Origin: Prosopocoilus inquinatus
Lineage: Eukaryota > Arthropoda > Insecta > Coleoptera > Lucanidae
Direction of reading: 5' to 3'
DNA length: 64,000 nt
Assembly (NCBI GenBank): GCA_036172665.1
Contig: CM069870.1
Coordinates: forward strand, 41,498,001 to 41,562,000
Below, piece after piece: positions 55,235-64,000 of this stretch; the stretch's first letter is position 1; every line of letters starts with the position of its first letter. The position numbers and the translations under genes are program-made. The notes beneath the pieces are model-generated. The model did not search any database. It had not been told where the DNA came from and saw only the letters and a program-made list of their open reading frames with translations.

Positions 55235-55788
55235 TATATTTTTTCCTGTTCCATTCGTTAGAACAGAAATTTAACAGTGTAACTTTTTATGCGTGAAGTA
55301 CAAATAAACAAGAAATTAGAAATAAAAATAACTTTGATTCTGAGATCTGGCATTAATGTGCGCAACAAATAGCATATTCGGTAATTACAGTTATTCGTGA
55401 GATAAATTATTACATATAACACATTAAAATCTCAAATTAGATCCAAAAGAAGAATAAAATAAGAAAACAAAATTTAAGTGAATTCTAAAAAATCCATTAT
55501 TACAAATGCGATGCTAATTATAATTAATTTATTGAAAATAGAACTTTGAAATGAAAGTATGAAGAAAAGTAAAAATAAATCCGTCAAATTGTCACCAAAA
55601 AATTCCACACTACGGTAAAAATTAATACTCTTTAGCAATACTGATTACAATAATTACTGATTACAATAATGAAAAATCTCAAACGAAAAAAAGAAAGAAA
55701 AAAAAACTGAATTAAACAAAATTCCTGTTGTCTAAAATAAACTGAAAATTTTCTTACCCTGTTTGCATAATCTAAACGCTACCTTACA

Positions 55789-56440
55789 TCAACAATTTAA
55801 ATCATCTGAAGAAGTAATTTCTATTCGATTGCCCTCTCGTTTGCAGTAGATGCGTCCATCGTAGGTCCATACTTGTTCTTTGCCCAGTTTCTCCTTTGCA
55901 GTGCCATAAAGGGCGTGCCTTTTGGGAGTAAGATCTTCTGCGATGAACAGCCCGATACCCTTTAATTTCTTCTTATTTTTCATGACTAATTGTTTACAAT
56001 AATACGTTGTAAACTTTACCAGAATTTGTAGGGGCATCGAAGGACGGTTTTTGTTTGCTCCCATATTTGCACTTTTGCCCGTTCGATGAGCGCGATCTAT
56101 ATTACTTGTTTCTATGGTAGTACCCATTTTCGAAAAAATGTTGCCGATTACTTCATTTACGTCTTCAGAAACCTTTTCGGGCGATCCGTATATCCTTATT
56201 GAATTGCGACGTGTGTACTGTTCAAGTTTGTCTAAATTATCGGACAAAGTAGCATTTTCAGTTTTTAACTCTTCCAATTTTTTAGAGTAATTAGCAAATG
56301 TTACATCGATTTTAGTTTCCACATGTTGCATAAATTTATCCACCATATTACCAATCACCGTGTTATCATTTAATAAAGCGGTTAAGGTCTCCTTAATGAA
56401 GTCGCACAGCTCACTTTTTTTCAGACCGCGTGAGGGTCAT
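55789..56440 (-). pseudogene. LINE ORF1 protein with coiled coil
   Basis: The open part (56358-55789) has a leucine/heptad segment (KKLEELKTENATLSDNLDKL), then the conserved EQYTRRNSIRIYG, SNIDRAHRTGKS, LQILVKFTTYYCKQLVMKNK, LFIAEDLTPKRHALYGTAKE and WTYDGRIYCKRE. That is the coiled coil, RNA-recognition-like and C-terminal layout found in many LINE ORF1 proteins. An ATG at 56440 (MTLTRSEKK) would join it through a one-base shift in a run of seven A, so the true start is probably there. No CCHC knuckles. Confidence 0.8.
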
Positions 56441-56632
56441 GTTTGTTTCACTTTTTCTTCAAAAAAAACGTAGAATACGAACACGCACAAACACACAAAT
56501 AACGACCACAGTATGCACGATTATGTAGGCAACTTAACCATTAAAAAATAACAATATTTACTATTAAAACATTGGAAAATTGCGGCAGCCATTTAGAGCA
56601 CGACTATTCAAACTTCGCCATCTTTCTCTTCT

Positions 56633-56676
56633 GATGATGATAGTGTATAAAAATGATGATAGTGTATAAAAAATTA
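56633..56676. repeat. Short tandem duplication between LINE and Penelope
   Basis: ATGATGATAGTGTATAAAAA occurs twice in a row. It lies at the boundary between the LINE 5' end and the Penelope-like element and may mark the junction. Confidence 0.5.
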
Positions 56677-56782
56677 GTTAAATAATTCAATAAAAAGTGT
56701 ACATCATAATGAATATTATAAAATCATTGAAGGGTTAAGAAAGAAGAACTGTTTCTACTTAAAAGCTGACAAGGGTAATAAG

Positions 56783-58867
56783 TAGAGACCGGATTTATAA
56801 GTTTTTACAAGTTTTTTACGCTAACATACCTAAACTTGGCGTTTTGTATTTATATGTTTGTCGATTAGAGAAGCCCAAAAATGGTAGTTTTATTTCGCAT
56901 ATAACTTAATATTTTAGACTTTTAGCGCATATTTATTTATTTATCCATATATTGATATAAATAACATTATAATTCAATATACGGTCAATATTCAAGTCTG
57001 CAGCTTTTCCAAGAAGTAATTTATTCTCCTCAACGTCTGGCCACTTTATTTTACTCCGTGAATGTGTGTGACTAGTGACTAGTGTATTTATCAACGCGAA
57101 TTAGTTGTTATTTTCTTATTTAATTTAAAGACGAAATAAATTCAGTGCTTATCTTTTCAAAATGCCGAAAGTAGCATCCTCTTGATCTATTGAAAAAATG
57201 GATTAAAGCATCTAAACATCTAACTACAGATGGAAAAGTTAATTTTTGCAACGCATGCTCAAAACAGGTAGACACCTTACAAATTCTCTTAAAAATCACA
57301 TTTTCATTTTGACAATATTTTAAGGTGTCATCGTCAGACCAAAAGTACCAGATTGATCAACATTTGGCTACAAACCTCCATAAGGAGTCGGAGAAAAGAT
57401 GTATCTAACTTTAAGCAGTCTTTTATTTCTTAAACAGCCAGTAACTCACAGGGCAGTGACACAGGAAATGAATTCTTTTTAGACTTGTGCAGTGCTATGG
57501 CAGAGTCAAACTTTCCTTGGCATAAACTTGAGCAACCAAGTTTTCGAACTTTTTTGGAAAAATACTGCAATCGTCATATTCCAAATGAATCGACTTTGCG
57601 GAAAAACTATCTAAGTATATGCTACCAGCAACGGATGAAGAAAATAAGAGAGAAGCTTAGCGACAACAATATTAATATAGTAGTTGATGAAACGACAGAT
57701 GCCTGCGGTCGTTATGTAGCAAATATGTTAGCAGTAGTATTAAGCAGCACAGTTGCACCAATATCTTATTTAGTAAATAATACAGTTTTGGAAAAAACAA
57801 ATCATTCAACGATCGCACGTTTTATTAACGACAGCTTGACACTTTTATATGCACCTAATCAAGTTAAATCGGAAAATATATTACTAATGGTGTCTGATGC
57901 AGCAGCCTACATGATAAAAGCAGGACAGGCTTTACATATGTTTTACCCAAATTTGATGCACTTCACTGGTATGGCTCACGCAATGAATAGGCTCGCTGAA
58001 TTGGTGTGACTAGAATACCCAACAGTAAATAAGTTGATCAATAACGGAAAAAAAGGCATTTCTTAAAGCCCCACTGCGTATACAACACTATAAAGAATTA
58101 GCTGCTGACCTGCCATTACCACCAAAACCAATAATTACGAGATGGGGTACGTGGCTTGAAGCAGCAAATTTTTACGCAGATAAGTTTAAACAATTAAAGG
58201 AAATTTTCTTAGAATTGGATGATTCCAATTCAGCGGCTTTAAGAATTTGTAAGGAATGCATGTCGAACACAAACATCGGGAATCAATTAGCATTCATTAA
58301 AACTCATTTTTCCGTTTTAATATCCACAATTAAAAAGTTGGAATCATCCCAGACGGCTCTATTAGATTCTTTTGAAGTGGTCGATGATGCAATTGAAAGT
58401 GTAAAATCAATTCCAGGGGAGATAGGAGAAAAGTTAATGGCAAAATTAGACAAGGTTCTATTACGTAATCCTGACTACAATAAAATGACGAAAATCTGTT
58501 TAGTTTTAAAAGGTCAAAGTGAAGAGGATTTGGACATGGACCCCAAAGATGTAGCATTCATGAAATTTGCGCCCATTACTTCATGCGGTGTCGAGCGTTC
58601 GTTTTCCTCTTATAAAAATATTTTGTCAGACAGACGACAAAATTTTACCCCAAATAATTTAAATCAACTGTTGATTATATTTTGTAATCCTACTATTTAA
58701 GTGTTAAGTGTTAAAATTACTTATATGAAACAATTTATGTTTTTATTATTCTAAAGTATAAGTAAAATAAAATTTTTATCGCATATAATATCCATATTTT
58801 GATCTATTTTAATCGCATAAAAAAAACTTATTTTCCACTTTTTTAGCACATATAAATCCGGTCTTTA
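56783..58867 (+). mobile_element. hAT element 2 with perfect 8-bp target duplication
   Basis: GTAATAAG flanks both ends (56775-56782 and 58868-58875). The termini TAGAGACCGGATTTATA and (reverse complement of the right) TAAAGACCGGATTTATA are inverted. 2,085 bp with a plus-strand transposase of the same type as hAT element 1. Confidence 0.92.
57170..58700 (+). pseudogene. hAT transposase with BED-like finger
   Basis: The N-terminus near 57173 encodes KVNFCNACSKQ. A 57-bp GT...AG gap (57268-57324) could be an intron; after it QKYQIDQHLATNLHKESEKR supplies the histidines of a BED-type finger. Then come CSAMAESNFPWHKLEQPSFR, PNESTLRKNY, VVDETTDACGRYV (first D), MVSDAAAYMIKAGQ (second D), PPKPIITRWGTWLEA and the C-terminal SCGVERSFSSYKNILSDRRQ with ERxFS intact. 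Stops after the finger and at 58007 (TGA), plus a frameshift in an A run near 58045, make it non-functional. Confidence 0.85.
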
Positions 58868-58875
58868 GTAATAAG

Positions 58876-59640
58876 ATTGTGATTTTAGATAAACCTCATT
58901 ATTATGAAAGGGTTAACAACTTAATAAATAATGGTCCCTACAAGAAACTATCCCGAAACCCGTTGCCAAAGTTAATTAAAGCTGTCAAAGACACGATTAA
59001 AGAATATTCCAATCTTATTACTAAACAGAATAAATTTAAAATTGATGTATCTAACCCCACTGTACCCAAATTGTATGTCCTTCCCAAAAGAACATAAGGC
59101 AGGTAAATCGGTGAGACCAATCGTGTCCGGTATACACTCACCCACTTATTCTCTTTCCAAATGGTTGAATATCGAGCTCAGTGCGCTTCCCAATCCTCAG
59201 GATAAATTTTCGGTAAAAACTCAATGGGGTTTATAAATAAGATTAAAAATATTTCTTTACAAGAAGGGGAAATTATGGTCTCGTTTGATGTTCAATCCTT
59301 ATTTCCTATACCTGAAACACTAACTTATTTGCGGGAACTACTGACAGTTAAAAATGTAGATAAAGATAAATTGGAGGAATACGTTAGGCTCACATCTCTT
59401 TGCATGTCTCAGAATTGTTTTCAAATAAATGGTGAGTATTTTGAACAAGTTCAAGGGACCGCAATGGATAACTGTTTGTCACCGTGTTTGGCCAATTTAT
59501 TTATGAGCAAATGACGTAAGAGATAACGATCAGTATTTTCCAAGAATTTGGTTACGTTATGTGGATGACATTTTTGCTATATTTGATACCAAGAAGTGTG
59601 ATTTGGAGGATATAATAAAGAACTTAATTATATTAAAAAT
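58876..59640 (+). pseudogene. Penelope-like reverse transcriptase
   Basis: VILDKPHYYERVNNLINNGP, then CMSFPKEHKAGKSVRPIVSG (the family's 'P-l-Y-lPK-HK...RPIvs' stretch), IMVSFDVQSLFPIPE (first D), EYFEQVQGTAMDNCLSPCLA ('QtsGtAMGsplSPvlAN' motif; the usual G-S is D-N) and RIWLRYVDDIFAIFDTKKCD (YVDD). These sit in at least three frames. Confidence 0.88.
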
Positions 59641-60230
59641 GTTGCGGTTCATAACGGTTATACCCCACAAATAGTAGATAATGTGATTAGGAAGATTAGC
59701 TATAGGAGACAGGTCCAAAATTCTAGCACTTTAACGGCAACTTCATCTCTAGGAAAATTTGTTAAAATGCCTTTCGATCCGTTTTGAACCAAAGGTTTAA
59801 AACATATTTTTAAAACCCAAAACTTACGATTAGGTTTTTCAACTAGCAATACCATAAAGAATTTATTGGGAAACCCGAAAGATAAAGTTGATGTTGAACG
59901 GAAACCTGGAATTTATGAAATTAAATGTAACGAATGTACTAGTAAATATATTGGACAAACAAGAAGAAATATATTAACACGTTTTAAAAAAACATTTAAG
60001 TCACTACAGGTACAATAGGTTTGAGAAATCACGTGTTGCACAACATATTTACAATAAAGGACACAGTATTATTAAGGATAATTTAAAACTCATTAAGGAA
60101 GTTTTAAATAATAGGGAATTAAATGCTCACGAAAGTATTTTTATTCGGAAAAATAAAAACAATTTAATGAATTCAGACAACGGACCAATACCTAATTCCG
60201 TATTATTTGATTTACTCTAATTTGTAGGTT
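59641..60230 (+). pseudogene. Penelope-like connector and GIY-YIG endonuclease
   Basis: The thumb/connector reads YTPQIVDNVIRKIS and GKFVKMPFDPF followed by a stop, then TSNTIKNLLGNPKDKVDVER. The nuclease shows KPGIYEIKCNECTSKYIGQT (GIY and YIG motifs, with the two cysteines of the finger) and RRNILTRFKK. A frameshift follows, and LNAHESIFIRKNKNNLMNSD near 60119-60180 is the end. Combining reverse transcriptase with a C-terminal GIY-YIG domain is diagnostic of Penelope-like elements. Confidence 0.87.
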
Positions 60231-60258
60231 GTTATTTGACGGTCCTTATTTAGATATA

Positions 60259-62190
60259 CAGCGTGGAAACTAAGTAGCGGATAAAATGCATAACTCCGTT
60301 AATATTTGTAATAAAGCAAAAATCTAAAAGGGGTATAGCGATTCAAATTACAGCGCATAAGAAGAAGTATATTTTGAGATATTTTCATGAATTTTTTTAA
60401 AGTTATGACGTCATCAAGATTTTTTTTAAATGACAACCTATATTTTTTATTTTTGATTTCGGTGGTTTTTTTTAACCTACTTTCAACAGTATAAAATTTT
60501 GAATCGATTACATAACAAAAAATTCAAGAAAAAGGCCATAAAAGTTTAATTGTAAAGTTGAAGAAATTAACAGAATATCTAGTTAGCTAGGTGTAAAACA
60601 AACAAAATTTGTTTGATTGACAAGAGCTTGTAAATACCTATCACAATAAAGTGAGTATTTTTATTCCCTGTGGATAGTAGGAGTTACACTAATTATTAAA
60701 AACCTTTTACCAAAATGGTGTTACTGACTGAAAAACAAAGAATTGAAGTTCTAATGATGATTGGGTATGGCGATCGAATTAGAACTCATCAAGAGGTGTG
60801 TCGACTTTTTATAGACAAATATCCTGATCAGCAAATAAGTCAATCCACAGTCAGCAGAATAGAAAATAAATTTCGAAATTACGGTATTGTGAAAGACCTT
60901 CCAAAAACTGGCCACCCTAAGACAAAATTAATTGACGATGTGCAGCTTGATATTTTACTAGAAATAGAAAATAATTCGCATTCGACTAGTCGAGACATTG
61001 CTTTAGAGCACAACCTGAGCCATACCTCGGTACTGAAACTTTTAAAAATGCAAAAGTTTCATCCGTATAAAGTAAAATTAGTCCATGAGTTAGCAGAAAC
61101 TGACTATGATCATAGACAAGAATTTTGTGAAGAAATGTTGGAAATTTGCAATCGTGATCCAATGTTCTCGCAGCGTATAATTTTTTCTGATGAGGCAAGT
61201 TTTACTTTACATGGAACTGTTAACAGACATAATTGTCGATATTGTTCTAGGGAAAATCCCCACTGGATGCAAGAAGCTCATACTCAACATCCCCAGAAGC
61301 TCAGCGTATGGACAGGAATTGTCGGTGACAGAATTTTAGGTCCATTCTTTATCGAAGGTAATTTAACTGGTGAGAAATATCTACACTTCTTACAATTCGA
61401 ATTAGTACCTGCATTGGCGATATTATTTCCTAATGAAAATGACTGTGACGTACCAAACAATAACATTTGGATGCAACACGACGGTGCTCCGCCACACTAC
61501 GCAGTTGATGTGCGACGTTATTTGGACGAGATGTTCCCAGGTAGATGGATAGGAAGAAGAGGTCCAATAGAATGGCCAGCTAGGTCCCCTGATCTAACGC
61601 CATTAGACTTTTTTCTATGGGGAAACTTAAAAAGCAAGGTGTATAAAAATAGACCTAACAACTTAGACGATCTTAAAGAAAGAATTCGACAGGAGTGTAG
61701 GTTAATAACACCTCAAACTATTCAAAATGTAATAAATGAATTTTATGAGCGTCTTGGGTATTGTCAGTTGGTGCATGGGCGTCAGTTTGAACATTTATTG
61801 TGATTTCAATGACTGTCAAAATCAAATTTTGTTTATTTATACCTTAATTTTGTTTCGTTTTAAACCTAGCTAACTAGATGTTCTGTTTATTTCTTCAACT
61901 TTACAATTAAACTTTTATGGCCGTTTTTCTTGAATTTTTTGTTATGTAATCGATCCAAAATTTTATACTGTTGAAAGCAGGTTAAAGAAACCCACCGAAA
62001 TAAAAAATAAAGGTTGTCATTTAAAAAAAATCTTGATGACGTCATAACTTAAAAAAATTCATGAAAATATCTCAAAATATACTTCCTCTTATGCGCTGTA
62101 ATTTGAATCGCTATACCCCTTTTAGATTTTTGCTTTATTACAAATATTAACGGAGTTATGGATTTTATCCGCTACTTAGTTTCCACGCTG
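60259..62190 (+). mobile_element. Intact Tc1/mariner-superfamily DD41D element
   Basis: 1,932 bp with ~330-bp TIRs: 60259-60592 and 61864-62190, outer tips CAGCGTGGAAACTAAGTAGC and its complement. TA flanks both ends, inside TATA. The arms differ at only a dozen or so positions plus small indels. Between them lies one uninterrupted transposase gene. Long nearly matching arms and an open frame suggest recent transposition. The element sits just downstream of the Penelope-like element. Confidence 0.93.
60715..61803 (+). CDS. DD41D transposase (Tc1/mariner superfamily, rosa-like)
   Basis: A 362-residue protein, full length for the family. The N-terminus (residues 1-120) holds two helix-turn-helix segments: QISQSTVSRIENKFRNYGI (about 40-58) and HSTSRDIALEHNLSHTSVLK (about 89-108), joined by LPKTGHPKT. 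The catalytic triad is D159 (IIFSDEASF), D256 (WMQHDGAPPHY) and D298 (SPDLTPLDFFLWG). The second and third are separated by 41 residues, hence DD41D, as in rosa-type mariners. The end HGRQFEHLL is typical. It cuts and pastes the surrounding element at TA sites in the nucleus. The ATG follows ACCAAA at 60709-60714, a reasonable insect start context, and no intron is apparent. One oddity is RHNCRYCS where relatives usually have a W before the final S. Confidence 0.95.
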   Translation: MVLLTEKQRIEVLMMIGYGDRIRTHQEVCRLFIDKYPDQQISQSTVSRIENKFRNYGIVKDLPKTGHPKTKLIDDVQLDILLEIENNSHSTSRDIALEHNLSHTSVLKLLKMQKFHPYKVKLVHELAETDYDHRQEFCEEMLEICNRDPMFSQRIIFSDEASFTLHGTVNRHNCRYCSRENPHWMQEAHTQHPQKLSVWTGIVGDRILGPFFIEGNLTGEKYLHFLQFELVPALAILFPNENDCDVPNNNIWMQHDGAPPHYAVDVRRYLDEMFPGRWIGRRGPIEWPARSPDLTPLDFFLWGNLKSKVYKNRPNNLDDLKERIRQECRLITPQTIQNVINEFYERLGYCQLVHGRQFEHLL

Positions 62191-62914
62191 TATATGATTA
62201 TTATGATTATTATCATTATTATTTTCTAGATCTTAAGTAAAAAAATGGCCGGTACATGTTGTACTTGTTATGTCAGAAATCATCCGCTAGATGTCGCTAC
62301 CTAAATCATATATAAAGGGGTGTTGGAGACAGCTAAGCGCATTTGCACTGGATATTTCATAAGGAGAGGATCTCCGAGATAAATTTTCCTAAAGTGTTCT
62401 TAACCTGTGGTGTGTGGGTGCGATTTACTCTCATCTGTTTTTTGACGATTTTTTTTCCCCGATTTATACATTAATTATATAGTTTACTAAAAATTTTTAC
62501 ATATTAATTTATATTTACTTACATTTAGACATATATATCTTTTAGGATGATTAGGTTGTTGTTAGCTTTAACATTTTTATGATTTTATCAGTGTGATTAG
62601 GTGGTTTTAAGTTTTATCTTTCTTAGTGCTTTTAAGTTGGTAGCGTACTGACGACGCCAGCTTAGCTGCCGAAATACGTATCTACGGTATAAAACTTATT
62701 GTGGGCGGAGGTTAATTTCAATTATGACGAGATTATAACAAAAAATATATTTGTTTTAAGTTACCTTTTACTTTAATTATGCCACCGTAGTCCATGTTAT
62801 TTATGTATCGGCAACACAGTCAGTACCGCTGAAGTGAAACTGTCATTATTTTTTTTATGTCAGATTTTGACTTCCGTTAAAATACGTGCACGTAACTTAA
62901 CTAAAAAAATGCAT
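62191..62914. other. Spacer
   Basis: No gene recognised. GATTATTATGATTATTATCA near 62197 is low-complexity. Confidence 0.35.
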
Positions 62915-63400
62915 AGCCTTCTAGAGTCTAAGAAGATCGCGAACGACTAATATATAATGCTTTTTCTAACTGTGGCTATATAAATTTAGGTGCTGAAAAT
63001 TTTGCCTCGGATTAACTTATGTTCTGCTAAGAATTTTATGAAAATTTTTGTTTCTAATAATCAATTAGATAATTAATTACAAAATATACATTACCAGAAT
63101 AAGGGGCGCGTCATTAATTTAATTATTTTAATATTTAAAGTTGAACGTTTTAATGTCGACCTAGTCAATTCATTTAAAATTTCCACTTTTATTATTGTTT
63201 TATTTGTTACTCTGACAAGATGTAATTATGTAATTGATTATTAGAAACTGAAATTAGTTTAAAACTTTGAACAGAACATAAGTTAACACGAGGAAAATTT
63301 TTAACACATAAATCCCTATGGCCACAGTTAAAAGAACTACTGTATATGCAACCTTTTTGGTTAAAATATGCCTTAATATCTACAGAATATGCACAAAATT
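62915..63400. mobile_element. Small foldback element
   Basis: Arms about 62935-63090 and 63216-63370 are inverted: TAACTGTGGC(C/T)AT at the outer side, CCTCG.GTTAACTTATGTTCTG in the middle and TTTCTAATAATCAATTA at the inner side, with a ~125-bp loop. The outer limits are approximate and no target duplication was assigned. No coding frame. Confidence 0.55.
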
Positions 63401-64000
63401 ATGCATAGACGCTTCATCACTTATAAATAGAGAAACTGTCTTAACGAATTTAATTATTAAATAACAGATATAAAAGTTTTGTTTTTTTATCGTACATGAT
63501 TTGGAGATTACGTTCCTTTCGTGCAAGACTAGCTAACGCTGCCAACATTTTTTGACCATTATTGAATGATATAACTAAATTATTTCAAGGCTATCAATTT
63601 CAAAAATTTCGACATAATTAAATTCTGAAGTGATTAAAAAAATTGCAAAATTAACTACTTTAATATTATGTTGTTTTTAATTTATAAACAGAACGCTATG
63701 GAAATCGCACAAAACCTTAAAATTTCACTACTGATAGCGAAACTAAGGGCTTGTGCTTTTTCCACAGTGTCCGGTTCAGAGATTAAAAACAATTTTCATG
63801 CAATTTTCGTCGGACAATAGTCGATTTAAATTTAATATTACATTCAACTTTTAGAACTCTTTTGCATTTCACAGCAAATTAATATACTGTCACCGCCTAA
63901 AAACCTTGATTAAAGATAAATTCATTTTCCATTTTTGCCTTATCTTTATGTCTAACTTGAGCCAATACTTTTCAAAATGAAATATTGACAGACCTTTATT
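63401..64000. other. AT-rich end of window
   Basis: Nothing recognised on either strand. Confidence 0.35.

Larger units (their letters stand above)
52076..56640 (-). mobile_element. LINE (non-LTR retrotransposon), near full length, decayed
   Basis: In minus orientation: a 5' leader (from about 56640), ORF1, ORF2 with endonuclease and reverse transcriptase, and a 3' region ending AATAAAGACA then (TTA)n. The 3' UTR holds two ~65-bp direct repeats (52280-52345 and 52346-52405, TACTAAACTGTAAAAGGTAA). ORF1 with a coiled coil and no visible zinc knuckle argues for the CR1-like side of the LINE tree rather than Jockey proper; clade placement is tentative. Confidence 0.85.
56690..60230 (+). mobile_element. 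Penelope-like element, split by hAT
   Basis: Protein remnants in order: YYKIIEGLRKKNCFYLKADK (56702-56782), the hAT insertion, VILDKPHYYERVNNLI and on, reverse transcriptase core, then GIY-YIG endonuclease. Joining across the hAT restores the 'KADKGN-VILDK' motif that opens Penelope reverse transcriptase. The 5' part of the element and its flanking repeats are not recognisable. The 3' end near 60230 lacks an identifiable ribozyme. Confidence 0.85.

Overview
This is an AT-rich, repeat-dominated stretch of an arthropod genome, most likely an insect. The evidence is the mix of elements: mariner/Tc1 relics, a DD41D Tc1/mariner element, hAT, Copia with a half-tRNA-iMet primer site, Ty3/Gypsy, a LINE, and Penelope-like elements. 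I found no convincing host gene, tRNA or rRNA. Nearly every long open frame is a transposon, a transposon relic or a frame inside a repeat.

Layout. 1-14 kb: foldback and long-TIR elements in two or more copies, with mariner, Tc1 and tyrosine-recombinase relics. 14.1-16.5 kb: a hAT element with a perfect 8-bp target duplication nested in a Tc1/mariner-type non-autonomous element, which lies inside a further inverted repeat. 18-21 kb: hammerhead-ribozyme repeats and two Tc1/mariner relics. 21.6-27.1 kb: a Harbinger remnant and a decayed Copia element on the minus strand. 28-39.8 kb: three direct copies of a roughly 4-kb unit separated by (TA)n tracts, all between the arms of a larger inverted-repeat element; each unit carries a Penelope-like GIY-YIG fragment and a long-TIR element. 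40.1-41.4 kb: a mariner. 42.7-44.3 kb: a 312-bp tandem array. 45.5-50 kb: Gypsy remnants with nested elements. 52-56.6 kb: a LINE. 56.7-60.2 kb: a Penelope-like element split by a hAT. 60.3-62.2 kb: a structurally intact DD41D element, the only element here that looks able to move.

The most interesting system is the 312-bp repeat. Each monomer carries a type I hammerhead ribozyme: CTGAAGA, a 5-bp stem II, GAAA, a palindromic stem III, a GTC cleavage site and a two-part stem I. This makes it a candidate retrozyme, meaning a small non-coding element spread through self-cleaved RNA. The main array is bounded by a 14-bp direct repeat and starts with an inverted partial copy, as expected from target-primed reverse transcription of a multimeric RNA. 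Single or double copies in various states of ribozyme decay are scattered through the window. A second, Penelope-type hammerhead lies in the 4-kb units: its core is intact in the third unit and mutated in the first two. Penelope reverse transcriptase is a plausible source of mobility for the retrozyme, but that link is inference.
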